64,000 nucleotides of DNA from Euprymna scolopes. Its lineage: Eukaryota; Mollusca; Cephalopoda; Sepiida; Sepiolidae. The position numbers and the translations under genes were made by a program. Positions within the stretch are counted from its first letter, which is position 1; every line of letters begins with the position of its first letter. Below the pieces are notes generated by a model. It ran no database searches. It was not told the DNA's origin and saw only the letters and a program-made list of their open reading frames with translations. The stretch spans positions 2,456,445 through 2,520,444 of the forward strand of contig CM044496.1 in assembly GCA_024364805.1 (NCBI GenBank), given 5' to 3'. This document shows positions 43,105 to 54,068 of the stretch, piece by piece.

Positions 43105-43489
43105 TCTCAAATTACATTTTATTGTTAATATCGTGGAACAACGTTCAGCAAAATAAAATGGCTATTCAAATTAAAATATTGAGTTTGTAGGAAGGAACAC
43201 ATCAATAATACAAATCGGCAATCTGACTGACTTTAATTTCTTATATAGATTAGCAATTTTTTAATTGTTTAATGTAAAAATATAGTATTTATTGTAAACT
43301 ATTCTTTGTATATGATTGCTTGAACACTCGTTGCAATTTAATCCAGAGATGGAGTCAAATTGTAGATTCATACCTTTCTTAACAGAATTAAGACATAATC
43401 ACAGTAGGTTTTTTGAATTTAGAATAGTTGTTTGAAACATAAATTTTAAAAAAAGCCAAAAGCTGATGCGGTCTTTATTCTGAAACTTT
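43105..43489. other. Intron sequence without recognised features
   Basis: AT-rich. Confidence 0.5.
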
Positions 43490-44050
43490 ACCTTCAGAAT
43501 CCAAACAAGCATCAAGATCCTCCCCTTTCACTGTTGCAGCCTTTAGATGCTGGAAAACCTTCTACTCTAATAGTTTATTCTCTCAGACTTTTGCTAGACT
43601 TTGGAATTCTCTCTCTGTTTCCTGATTCTTTAACTGTACTGACCTACTGAAGTTTAAATGTAATGTGAACAGATATGTCATTGCTCAGCTCCTTACAATA
43701 TCCCAAATAGTAGCAGTCTTGGATATGACCTTAAACTATATCCGATGGTGAGGCCCCAGCTTGTGGGATTTGGGGAGTGTGGAGCCACCCTTTAATTGCC
43801 ATTGCTCCCAGATCCACTCTGACCCAGAGTGGTAGTACCTGTTAGGGTTCTAACTATGGGTTAAATAGAAACCGACTTAAAAAAACAAATATACTCTATT
43901 AAACACTTTTTCTTCAAAATCACTGGATTCGGCATTAAATAACCTGAAAAGGGTTGATATGCCACAAAACAAAACCAACCAACCAAATAGTAGCCTGTTA
44001 TGTTCCAAGTGGCAATCTGTCTTTTTGGGTGTAAAAGAGTAAAAAAGAAA
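43490..44050 (+). mobile_element. LINE-B 3' end, split by a SINE
   Basis: KTFYSNSLFSQTFARLWNSL-type block (43555-43620), CNVNRYVIAQLLT (about 43655), then CCCAAATAGTAGC; the 3'-UTR resumes after the SINE at 43995 (CTGTTATGTTCC.AGTGGCAA..TTTTTGGGTGTAAAA), as in 60540-60607. Confidence 0.72.
43715..43982 (+). mobile_element. SINE with 12-bp target duplication (copy 2)
   Basis: It is flanked by CCAAATAGTAGC at 43703-43714 and 43983-43994. It has the same body and tail as 27545-27805. The interrupted LINE-B reads across the duplication when compared with 60545-60560 (AGATAGTAGCCTCCT), which confirms the ends. Confidence 0.88.
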
Positions 44051-44179
44051 ATGTGGTCTGTGTTTTTCTTTATGTACTAATGAGTCAATGTGCTTATAAT
44101 TAAGTAAAGTCTTCCAGTGCTTTCTGCAAGCCTATTTTTTGGTAGTGATGAGGACTCAAAAAAAAAAGAAAAAAACTTG

Positions 44180-44420
44180 TTTCATAAACATATTTTTATT
44201 AAAAAAGTTCAGATAAAGAGTTTTGTTTTTTAAGTTTTACTTTTAAATAAAAAACTCATTTCATAAACATATTAATTATAAAAATTGAAATAAAGAATTT
44301 TATTTTTTGATAAAAATATCATTTCATAAACGTATATGAATTATAAAAGTTGAAATAAAAAAATTTATTGCTTGAAAAAAAAAACTCATTTCATAAACAT
44401 TTTCATTATAAAAGTACAAA
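44180..44420 (+). repeat. Degenerate tandem repeat, unit about 70-80 bp, four copies
   Basis: CTCATTTCATAAACATATTA (or variants) and ATTATAAAA.TTGAAATAAA recur at about 44178, 44258, 44320 and 44385. Confidence 0.7.
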
Positions 44421-44429
44421 TAAAGACTA

Positions 44430-44590
44430 ATTTTGTTATTTTTATTTTATGATTTTGTTATTTTATTTTATAATTTTGTCATTTTTATTTTATAATTTTG
44501 TCATTTTTTATTTTATAATTTTGTCATTTTTATTTTATAATTTTGTCATTTTTATTTTTATAATTTTGTTATTTTTATTTGTATACTTTT
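44430..44590 (+). repeat. 22-24-bp tandem repeat, about seven copies
   Basis: ATAATTTTGTCATTTTTATT followed by TT is repeated with small length changes. Confidence 0.9.
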
Positions 44591-44699
44591 CAATAATTTG
44601 CTTCAAAATACAAATATTGTTAACATGATTTCTAATAATAAAAAAACAGAAGGGACTATTCTGAGTCTTCACTATTTTAGGAAACAGGCTCGCAGAAAG

Positions 44700-45060
44700 C
44701 GTTGGGAGACTTTACTTGGCTATAACTGTCAATGATTATCAAAACCCAAAGACCACTTGAGGATAAAGGTTAATGACTTTGTGAGGTAGACAGTGAGACA
44801 ACATGATTGGTGATGATGGTTGAAACTAGACAGAGTTTGATTATTTAAGAGGATGACTCAATAAGAATTTATTAACATTGGACTTGAAAACATCCATGTT
44901 GTAGTCAGTTGGGAAACAGCTCTGTGATATTGCATTCCACAAATGAGTAATTCTTGGAAGTTCTATTTAGTTTCAAGTACACAGAGAAAGGAAAATTATT
45001 TACAATGGTTGTAGAAGGCGAGGTTTGCTATGAATGTGGTACATTTTTTATTATTTTTAT
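44700..45060 (-). mobile_element. Diverged LINE-A 3' fragment
   Basis: ATCAAAACCCAAAGACCACT then TGAGGATAAAGGTTAATG is the reversed 3' terminus. ATTAACATTGGACTTGAAAA and CATCCATGTTGTAGTCAGTT encode, reversed, the PxDYNMDVFKSNVNKF block. Confidence 0.7.
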
Positions 45061-45114
45061 TCATCTCAAACAAGAAATATTGCCACTGATGTACAAGAGG
45101 CACCTGTGATAGGG

Positions 45115-45370
45115 GTAAGATTTATAAGTGGGTAATCTTAATAGGGAGTTGAGCAGCAAGATGCTTGTTCACTTTGCATTTAAATTTTTGCATATTGGTT
45201 TAGTTGGGAAAGCAGGAAAAAAATTCCAAAGTCTGAGGAAAAAATTCCAAAGACAAAGAAGAATATTTTCTGGAACCGAGGAACCTTTACAGTGAAGGGG
45301 TTTAATTTTGCTGCTAGTTGGGTATTAATATCATTGGGGGAATATAAGTGTAGTAAGTTCATTGGAAAAC
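45115..45370 (-). mobile_element. Diverged LINE-B 3' fragment
   Basis: The minus strand gives NVNKHLAAQLPIKI-like text from GAGTTGAGCAGCAAGATGCT (45154), then KLNPFTVKVPRFQKI and FFLLSQLNQYAKI with an internal short duplication (AAAAAATTCCAAAG twice). Confidence 0.6.
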
Positions 45371-45553
45371 ATTTATTTTATTTATGTACATAAAATGCAT
45401 TAAAAGGTATAAAAAATGATTTGAAAATCATTAAAAAATATAAAAATGATTCGAAAAGCATTAAAAGATATAAAAGATAATGTCTGTTTTTTTTTAAACG
45501 TCTGTAATTGTAATGTTTGATTTTTTTACTTGAATTTATTTAATTTCTTGCAG

Positions 45554-45625
45554 ATTTATTCAATTATCGGAAGCGTTTATCCAAAAGACAGTGCACCAGC
45601 ATTTGCCATTTTTAAATTTATACAG
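45554..45625 (+). CDS. MFSD11: MFSD11-like, exon with DSAPAFAIFKF signature
   Basis: Acceptor TTGCAG ends at 45553, donor GTAAGT starts at 45626; phase 0 on both sides, 24 codons. It reads IYSIIGSVYPKDSAPAFAIF and KFIQ, matching human LLSILGFLYSEDSAPAFAIF and KFVQ. The DSAPAFAIFKF block is nearly invariant in the family. Confidence 0.97.
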
Positions 45626-45779
45626 GTAAGTTCTGGGAATTATTGCAAATTTGATTTTGGAATCCTGACTTTCAAGTCTGCAAACATAGTTTACAGACAA
45701 AATAAGAACCACAGATTTTTCCTACAGTGCAGCGTTTATCAAATATTGCCTTTTAATTCTTTTTAACCTTTACATTTAA

Positions 45780-46505
45780 ATTTTGAATACAATAATCACT
45801 CTTATATTTTACTGCAATAAAACTCTTATCATATTTTGATACAAATAAATTAGATTTTGATACAATAAAGATGCTTCTATTTTATATTTTGATATAATAA
45901 AGACCCACATATTTCCTCTGCTATCTGAAAGTATTTGCTTCCTGATTCAAATATACTGTAAATTAAAGGTTTTTTTTTTTTTTTTTTATTTCTTTGCAAA
46001 ATTTAATCATGTTTTTCAAAGCCTTTTAGACACCAAATTGAAGAAACAATTATTAAAATCAATGAAAATCCTAATAACATAGCCACATACACAATAAATA
46101 ACAGACCACCCTGGACACAGACTAAGCCAAGCATTGACCTAACACTCACTAAATTAAAAAAAAAATATGCACACAAATAAATAGAAAGAACTTTACAGAA
46201 ATCTGGGAAAATATCTCAATGGAACTCGACTTTTTAATTAAAAAAATAAAATTCAAAGACAAACCTCTTTGAAAGCAATTGAGGCATTGAAAGTAAAAAC
46301 GAGTTTGGAAGCAATTGGAAATTTGAAAGAATGTTACTTTGAAAACAGCTAGAAATATGAATTCTGATACTACCTATAAACTATATTTTAAGATCAAATA
46401 TATTTTTAAAAAGTTTATGGCCTTAAATGACCCTTTAGAGATTGATGAAATACAACCAACTCTTATATTTTATATTTCAATACAATAAAGACTCTTATCT
46501 TATAC
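45780..46505. repeat. AT-rich degenerate array plus a possible LINE scrap
   Basis: The words CTTATATTTTA and ATACAATAAAGACTCTTAT recur at 45800, 45860, 45895 and 46455-46500, and continue after the Helitron pair at 47492-47580. At 46030-46260 the plus frame has INNRPPWTQTKPSIDL..KLKKKYA, faintly like the linker between endonuclease and reverse transcriptase of a LINE. Confidence 0.45.
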
Positions 46506-46979
46506 TCTATAAAAGTGAGAATGTGTGTGAGGACACTTCCCAACCTATATACTCAACAGATTTTTGATCTACAAACTTGAAATTCGGCATATAGGTTATT
46601 CAGACATGTGGAAAACTTTTTAATTAGTTTTCATCTGGAGAAAAGGGCTTCTAAGGGGTCAAAATTGAAAAATAGTACATAGGAGTCATCAGATTTTTCT
46701 CTGTTTGCTAACTGTTTCATGATTGCGCATGCGTGAGTGGTTCACATTACAGATTCCTTATGTTAAGTAGAAGTCAATTTGAAAACACCTTTTTAAACTG
46801 TGTGTCATGTTGGCCAAATGGTAATTGTGCTTGACGCACTGTCTTTAGGTTTTGGTTTCGATTTCAGCTCAAGTTCTTTTTTTTGACTTACAAGAATTGA
46901 ACTGTTTAGAAAAAACATAATACTCACATGCACATATCTCAGTTTCTTTCTGACCAGGCAATGCCGAGCAGCTTGCTAG
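46506..46979 (+). mobile_element. Non-autonomous Helitron, first of an adjacent pair
   Basis: It begins TCTATAAAAGTGAGAATGTG and ends CTAG (46976-46979) followed by T. The subterminal CAGGCAATGCCGAG is the usual 3' hairpin site, here decayed. Internal GGCCAAATGGTAATTGTGCT and GGTTTCGATTTC (46811-46865) resemble tRNA boxes A and B. It shares most of its length with 46984-47489. Confidence 0.75.
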
Positions 46980-46983
46980 TGTA

Positions 46984-47489
46984 TCTATAAAAATGAGAAC
47001 GTGTGTGTGTGAGGACACTTTTCAACCTATACACCCAATAAATTTTTGATCTACAGACTTGAAATTTGGTATATAGGGTATTCAGACATATGGAAAACTT
47101 TTAAATCCATTTTCATCTGGAAAAAAGGGCTGCTAAGGGGTAAAAATTGAAAAATTGGTATATGGAGGTTATCAGATTTTTATCCGTTTGCTAACTATTT
47201 CATAATTACGCATGCGCTAATCGTTCGCATTATGTTAAGAATAAGAATGTTTGAAAACATCTTTTAGAGATCGTGTTCAGTTGGACTAATGGTTATCATA
47301 CTTGACTTACTGTCTTTAGGTTTTGGTTTTGATCTCAACTTTTCTATTTTTTTACTTACAAGAAGTGAACTGTTTAGAAAAAACATAATACTCATGTGCA
47401 CATGTCTCAGTTTCTTTTCGTTTTTTTTACATCATTTTTTAAAGGAATGATACTGTCTAATACCAGGCAATGCTGGATACATCTTCTAG
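46984..47489 (+). mobile_element. Non-autonomous Helitron, second of the pair
   Basis: It starts TCTATAAAAATGAGAACGTG after A (46983) and ends CTAG (47486-47489) before T (47490). Hairpin CCAG-GCAATG-CTGG lies at 47463-47476. tRNA-like boxes are at 47280-47340 (GGACTAATGGTTATCATACT, GGTTTTGATCTC). Only four bases separate it from the first copy. Confidence 0.85.
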
Positions 47490-47654
47490 TATCTTATATT
47501 TTAATACCATATTTATATTTTGATATCACATATTTTATATTTTTATGTCATATATTTTATATTTTGATATCATAAAGAAACTTATATTTTATACAAAATT
47601 TCAAACTGAACCTTGTTTTAATCTACATGAGTAGATTTCTCATGTGCCATCAAT

Positions 47655-47775
47655 CATGATTATTTTATTATTAGTTATCATTTGTAATGAAGACTGAACC
47701 TCCAATCCTCAGAAGATTGTCATTTAGAACTGATTAATAATCAATGCCTTTAACCATTACACCACTGGTTGATTC
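47655..47775 (-). mobile_element. tRNA-derived SINE fragment
   Basis: The minus strand has CCAGTGGTGTAATGGTTAAA (box A) and GGAGGTTCAGTCTTCATTA (box B). Confidence 0.65.
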
Positions 47776-47819
47776 AAAATTCAGTATAGATTCCTCTGTT
47801 TAGCATGAAGATTCACAAT

Positions 47820-48225
47820 TTATATTTTTAATGCCTTCAACACTGTTAAATTTATAAATTATTTCCATGCCATAAAGATTCTTTTATTGTAATTTTTAAT
47901 GATATAAAGATCATTTTATTTAAGACCAATTTATTTAGATTTGTAATGCAATACAACCCAGTTTATTTCAATTTTTGATACTACAAAGATCATATTTTAA
48001 TTCTTAATGCCATCAATTTATTGTAATTTTGAATGCCATACAGATCATTTTATTTTAATTTCTAATGCCATTCTGACCAATTTATTGTAAATCCATACAG
48101 GCCATATATTTCAAGTTTTAATGCCATTAAAAACCATTATATTCTGATTTTTAATGCCACACAGATCAATGTATTCTAATTTTTAATGTCATAAACCTTA
48201 CTATATTTTAACCCCATGATTTACA
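47820..48225 (+). repeat. Degenerate tandem array, unit about 45 bp
   Basis: TTTTAATTTCTAATGCCAT.. and ..CATACAGATCATTTTATT recur with heavy divergence nine or so times, ending about 160 bp before the 48388 exon. Confidence 0.7.
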
Positions 48226-48387
48226 TTCTTCTTAATTCCTTCTGTTTATTTTTTTATAATAAATTTTCTTTATTTCTTTTTTTTTCCATTGAACATTAAT
48301 ATTGAAGAAATGAAGAAAAATCGTTTGTTATTTAAGTGATGCATAAAATTGAAAATTTATTTCTTTTCTTTTTCTTTTTTTTTTCAG

Positions 48388-48520
48388 TCTTTGGCTGCGG
48401 CAATGTGTTTCTTGTATTCTTTGAAATTGACTCTGCAATGGCAACTCTTAATTCTTGTCTTAATCGGAACAGTTGCCACATATAGTTTCTTCAATGTTGA
48501 ATGGGACATTTACAGACAAA
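48388..48520 (+). CDS. MFSD11: MFSD11-like, exon (last two helices); last exon recognised
   Basis: Acceptor TTTTTCAG ends at 48387, donor GTAAGT starts at 48521; phase 0 in, phase 1 out. It reads SLAAAMCFLYSLKLTLQWQL, then LILVLIGTVATYSFFNVEWD and IYRQ, matching human AAVAFFYSNYLLLHWQLLVM and TISFFTVEWE. About 14 more residues are expected in one terminal exon, which I could not place with confidence. If this donor is not used, reading continues for eight codons and stops at 48543-48545 (SKYCSSQV), an alternative C terminus. A consensus donor argues for splicing. Confidence 0.95.
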
Positions 48521-48545
48521 GTAAGTATTGTTCAAGTCAAGTATA

Positions 48546-50085
48546 GCTGGATGTTTGTTGGTACAATTAGATAAAAAACTTTGAATTGTAAAAAAAAAGA
48601 TTTTCTTTTATTAATAGCTTTGTGCATTTTTTGCGTGCACGCTATAGATATTCAGTGAAAAATTTTACTTTTGATTATATATATATATAAGCGAAATAAT
48701 GGCCTGAAGTCAGACCATGGGAGAAAAAACATGGGTATTAATTAAGTAGCTAACCCTTATAAGGCAAAACCAGTCACCTGGAATACTGCAGATATATAAT
48801 CAACTCAATAGAAGGGAGCTAGATCCTCTAGAGCTAAAGTAGATTAAATGAAAGATAAACAAAATTAATATAAGATCATTTACATGTTCAAAGAAATCAA
48901 GACAAAGCAGATAGTGTACGATTGTTTTAGAGATGATATTAAGTTTATTTAAATACAGTTTCCATATCAGCACAATGTGTGTGTGTGTGTGTATAAACAT
49001 CCAAGTCAGTGGAGTATTACCAAATGAGTTAATTAACCACTTTAGAGCATCATCTGAAGAATGACTACACTCCATATCCTTTAGTTCAAGTAGGCTAGAT
49101 TTCAAATGGTTTTGTGAAACTATTGGTATCAATGGCTGATGGAATTAATACATAGTTTAATTTGTAATAAAATATTATGCTCTTACACATGTAATTGAGC
49201 ACTCTGATCATTCTTCCTATACAAAAAACACAGCATATATCAAATTTAGAATCATCTAGTCAGATTTTGAAAGTTAGACTCAAATAGCATTTACACTGAC
49301 AAATTAAATTTTGCTTTTGATTAACTATGATAATTTTATTATGTTAGAAGAGAATTCTGAAAAAAGTTTGAAAAGTATGAAATTTGTGATAAAAATATGA
49401 AATATGTGATAAAGATTCCTACAAACTTTTAAATATGAAATTATTGCTTTTGGACAATGCCAGGTTTCTTCACTAGATATAAAAGTTAAAAAAAAAATCT
49501 TTGTCCTCATTCTCCATTTTTCACTCCCAGTCATTGTGGACATAAAACCTATATTAGTTATAAATCATGATGAACAAAGAAAAAAAAAGATGAACTCTCC
49601 CTTGTGAGAAGACCTTGTCCCAGATAGAGGATTTTGAGAAAAATAATTCAAACTATTAATAACCGTATTGTATTTCAGAATGCATAGCACTTTAACTTCT
49701 TAACCTTAAACATAGATGTTATTTATTCTTAGAATAAAAAATAGTGTATTTTAATATAAGCATATTTAATAAGAGAGCCAAATTAATAGCTAGATGTAGA
49801 CATAAATTAGACATAGATAACTAGACGTAGACCTAAATTTACAATTGCCAGCTTATAAGGATTCATTGAATCTAAATATCATTAACTTAAACACATCGTA
49901 TACTAATCTAGAATAACCAACTGAGATAAATGAATCTGGGTTATGATATAGTTGCTTGGATTTTGGTTACTCCCAGAACCATGATCATTAAACACTAACT
50001 TTTTTTCTTGATGTTATCTTCTTTTCATTTGGGTTTCATCATAGCAACTATTTTCCTAGCATCCACATACTCCTCTTGTAATACA
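48546..50085. other. 3' intron without recognised features
   Basis: AT-rich; a (GT)n stretch at 48977-48992. The reverse frame around 48800-49132 is not supported as a gene. Confidence 0.45.
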
Positions 50086-50086
50086 A

Positions 50087-50125
50087 ACACACACATATAT
50101 ATATGTGTGCATGTGTGTGTGTGTG

Positions 50126-50205
<80 letters not shown>
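50087..50205. repeat. (CA)n/(TA)n long microsatellite
   Basis: A mixed CA/TG start followed by about forty uninterrupted TA units. Confidence 0.95.
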
Positions 50206-50208
<3 letters not shown>

Positions 50209-50539
50209 TTGCTAAATTAATTATTGAAATTGTTGAATAAAAAGTTTAAATTAAAAAAAAAAGAAATATAAAAATCATATTTTCAATATGAGGTCAAGTA
50301 AAACTTTAAAAAACTGAAAGTGATCAAAATGTTTATGGAATTAATCTCCCCTGGTGAATGATACAAGGTTTGTAATGTTTCAAATTACAACCCTAATTAA
50401 AAAAGTAAAAGTTGCAATATGAAGTTATGTAAAAAAAAAAAAGTAACTTAACCAATCTGTTAAATATTTCAATTTTAAATGCTTAAATTGTTATGCTGAG
50501 AAAAAGAATCAGATAAAAAATATTTATGTTACTGTTGAG

Positions 50540-50615
50540 GTTTGAATTCATAACCTCTTTCTCTAAGTATGGCATAATTACTGATTGAGCTGATGATTTA
50601 TTTTAGGAAATTGCA
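50540..50615 (-). mobile_element. tRNA-derived SINE head
   Basis: The minus strand has TCAGCTCAATCAGTAATTAT (box A, TRGCTCARTCGGT-like) and GGTTATGAATTCAAACCTC (box B). Confidence 0.6.
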
Positions 50616-50686
50616 ACCCTAGAAACTACATAAACAATAAAATAAAACACATTGAGTTTTGGAATTCATTACCTACATAAGAAATT

Positions 50687-51081
50687 GGTTCTTGTCCAGA
50701 ATTCTTCCTATATTTAAAAAAACAAAAATGACGGAAAATTTGTATGATGTAACAAAAATGTCATATTCCCAAAATTATGTAAATTGATCAATTAGTTTTA
50801 TTTTAAAATAAGAAAATAAAATTTTATAGGCAAATTGTCCATCTCGCTCTCCATTTTGAAAAAAATGTCAAGAAACAAATAATTTCATACTTATTAGATT
50901 TATGTGGTAATGCCTATGAACTCACATTAATCACTTAAAAATTAATTTCTTTATAAAAATAAAACTACTTGATCAATTTAAGTGATTTTTGGAATATGAT
51001 ATTTTCGTTTTCTCACAGGTATGTACATCATGCATTCTTAATTTTTGTTTTTTTAATGTAAGGGAATTCTGGACAAGAACC
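50687..51081. mobile_element. MITE-like element with inverted repeats of about 110 bp (copy 2)
   Basis: Left GGTTCTTGTCCAGAATTC (50687) and right CTGGACAAGAACC (51069-51081) are inverted. The symmetry continues inward: AAAAAACAAAAAT, ATGATGTA, CATATTCC, TAAATTGATCAA.TAGTTTTA appear in both arms. No coding. It is related to 32012-32452. Confidence 0.82.
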
Positions 51082-51394
51082 CCCCAAAAATCATGTATTT
51101 TTAACATAAAATATAGAAAACATAGTAATTATTCTTTATGTGAAACAAAGGAAAAATAAGCCAGATATAAACAAACAAATCATAACTTGTCAAAGTTAGA
51201 TGGTCTATTGTAATTAAATACAAAGTAAATAATAAAATCTATTCTAATAAATGAGTTTAATTTAGTATGACCACCTCTGAATTAATTCTAAAAGAAATAG
51301 AATACATAGATTGTGTCTGCGTTTATTCTATTAATGGAGAATGTGTTGATATAAGATATGTGGAGTGTGAATTGGCATTCACCAATTTGTAGTC

Positions 51395-52462
51395 GGAATC
51401 CGTCGATATTAGAGATCATGGTTGCAAGTGCAGGGATGTCAATAAGTCGAAAGTGGTAGAGTATCACTGGGACCGTTAAAGATAAATTTCACTAGATCTC
51501 CAACTTACGGAAGGGTCCTATCGAGTCGCATCCACATCCATATAAATCAAAAAGGCTTGAATAACTTCGGAAAAATAACGACACTTGAATAAGAACACTA
51601 GATCGTTGTACTGGGATAAAATAACATTTATTAACTTGTTTAAGAAAAAGTAATTTAAATCATTTCAGCATCAAGGTTTTTGCAACAAGTGTTCATTAGA
51701 CAGTGCTTGTCAATGAGTGTTTCAAAGAAAAGATAAAAGGTTCATGGTTATGAATTTTCATGTTGAGAGGGAACACACGTGGTTATTTTTAGAGAGAAAA
51801 TAAAATGGTCATTAAAATATTTATGCATCTATGTGTTTAAGTGACATGTGTGTGTGTATGTGTGTGTAATACATATGAAAATAGCAATTTGAGATAACAG
51901 GCTTACCAAGAAGAATAAATCTTGTTAGATATGATAATTTTTCCATATTGAGAATTGAAAATGCATGATGTCCGGGAAATCCTATTATGTAATTTAACAT
52001 CCTGTATAGATGGAGTCTCTTAGCTCTACGTTGAGCTGAAGAAATTTGAAGAGAAACTGGTTTGATTTTCATGGGAAAAAGCTTATATATGGATGTTCCA
52101 GAATATTTGGTGTATTGCTACGCGCAAAGCATAACCTAGTCCATTTATCGTATGTGTGCAGATAGGCAGCTTACAACATTGTAAACTTACGTGCACTTCA
52201 CATGCATGCGCGTTGAAAATGGTGATTGCATTTAAAATGTCTCTTTCGGAGATTTGTTTCGGCCATATATAGGTGTCACTACAAATTACAAAACAGGATT
52301 TCCTGCATGTTATGCACCTTAAATCCTCAATATGGAAAAATTATTATATCTAACAAAATTTATCTTTAACGGTCCCAGTGATGCTCTACCACTTTCGACT
52401 TATTGATATCCCTGCACCTGCAACCATGATCTCTAATATCGACGGATTCTGACTTGCCGACA
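51395..52462. mobile_element. Element with about 100-bp inverted repeats, family unknown
   Basis: Left arm 51398-51492 (GGAATCCGTCGATATTAGAG, ATCATGGTTGCAAGTGCAGG, AATAAGTCGAAAGTGGTAGA, ATCACTGGGACCGTTAAAGA) recurs reversed at 52365-52452 with few changes. A further block TTGTTAGATATGATAATTTT then TCCATATTGAG at 51927-51957 is repeated reversed at 52331-52362. It could be two inverted terminal repeats of one element or two opposed solo copies; no coding region is seen. Confidence 0.7.
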
Positions 52463-52483
52463 CATATCTGGTGACTCTGTTGT

Positions 52484-52513
52484 GAGTGCTATAATATTAA
52501 CATTATAGCACTC
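52484..52513. repeat. Perfect 12-bp hairpin
   Basis: GAGTGCTATAAT (52484-52495) and ATTATAGCACTC (52502-52513) around the loop ATTAAC. It lies 22 bp beyond the inverted-repeat element; too AT-rich and without a T-run to be called a terminator. Confidence 0.75.
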
Positions 52514-52769
52514 TATCTAATAACTTATACTCAAATATATAATTGCAAATCACTAACTACATCTTTCTTCTTATTTCCTAAAATCGGTTGATGAAATATA
52601 TTAGCAAACATTGGCTGTTGGCCAGTTTCCGATGCTGGGAAGAAGTTGTTACTATAACATGTAGTCAATAACTTTACCTGATAGTTATATTCGTCTCCGT
52701 CTCTCTTCTCTATCACAACATAATATTCCTTATTTTTTAATGCTTACAAGTTTACTTATTATTTCAGTG

Positions 52770-52910
52770 GTTGATTTTTCAATGTAAAGGCTGCCCTTTG
52801 ATTTTATAACTAATCAAGCTAAAGAGATAATGCTTTCTTTTACATTAAAAAGATTCTTCTAATAGATACTTGTTTTTTTTTCAGTGGGGAGAATGTGTCA
52901 CTACTAAACA
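52770..52910 (+). repeat. Direct repeat, copy 1 (contains a splice-acceptor-like site)
   Basis: TTGATTTTTCAATGTAAAGG, then ATTAAAAAGATTCTTCTAAT, AGATACTTG, a T-run, CAGTGGGGAGAATGTGTCAC and TACTAAA. Second copy at 54069-54205, about 1.3 kb apart with very few differences. Confidence 0.9.
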
Positions 52911-53039
52911 TGTTACTACTAAACATTATGTCTTTGAAATGATATTTTATTTTGGCCAGGTATATATCGCACAATGTTTGAAACTGTTCTTTTAGGCAAC
53001 ACAGAGTAATCCTGCTAGTTAATAATGACACACACAAGT

Positions 53040-54068
53040 ACTACAAGATGCACCAAGATAAAGTTTGCTTTGCAGACCTGCTGCCATCTAAAATACAGAT
53101 GTGGTGAGGTATTGTTGTCAGCCGGCAAAACTTTCGAAAAGGCAAAGGATGTGTGACTCATTGGGCAGAGACTTTGTTATCAACAAGCAAGTGAATTGAC
53201 GACTATTCACTGTAAATAAATGATAAACCTAAAGAAGATTAGAGTTGAATTTGGCTGTAATGTATGAATATAAATATGAATAGTAGTGAAAATAATCACC
53301 CAATGCGAAACAATTTAAAATATGTCAACTTCTTTGAGAGAAACCTGTCTGCTGATGATACAGTCATTAAAAATTGAGCTTCATTAAATATGGCTGATCA
53401 GCTGTACGTTCGACCAATATTGACTAGAATATTGTCACCTGAAATTAAAATTCTTTCCACTGACTTATTTGCGACTGAGTTATGTCACTCATACAAAACC
53501 GTGAGTACAATTTATCAAAGATCTGGTGGAGGTGCAAAAGTTCCCTTTTATTCCCAAATAATTTTAAATTCCATCCAAAATCTCTCACGAAAATTTAGAA
53601 TCCAAAATTAAAAAAAAAGACTTATGCTAAATTTTTAAACACTGTGGACTTTTTTTTGTATTTTAAGATCCCAATGGAACCATAACTCTTTGACTATTTA
53701 ATAAAGGCAGACAATTGGGAAATAAATTTTTTTTTATCTCATTCTTGACATTTATTTTTGAAAAGATTCTGTAACTTGTAATTTAATTTTCAAAAAAATA
53801 TTTCATTAAACAAATAAATTAAATTAAATAGTTATTGATGTAATAGTATTTGATTTAATGATGATAATGATATTTGAAAAAAAAAATGGTTTAATTTAAA
53901 AGAGCAATGCGTTTATGTTGCATAGAATGGCCAACATTATTCTTTGGCTGAATATTTGGTACTAACCCAGAATTGGACCAAAGGTCATGTAGACATTTTC
54001 TGTCAGTTTAGTGTAAGCAGCCAGAAAAAGCCAATGCAAATACAATAAATTCTAAAAGCTGAAGACAA
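53040..54068. other. Intron or 3' flank without recognised features
   Basis: The 73-codon frame at 53390 has no family resemblance. ATTGGACCAAAGGTCAT near 53972 and, reversed, ATGACCTTTGGTCCAAT at about 54203-54219 form a distant inverted pair. Confidence 0.4.

Noticed and set aside
46030-46260. LINE endonuclease/reverse transcriptase linker
   Set aside because: Only a faint NRPPW..KLKKKYA resemblance; not strong enough for its own feature.
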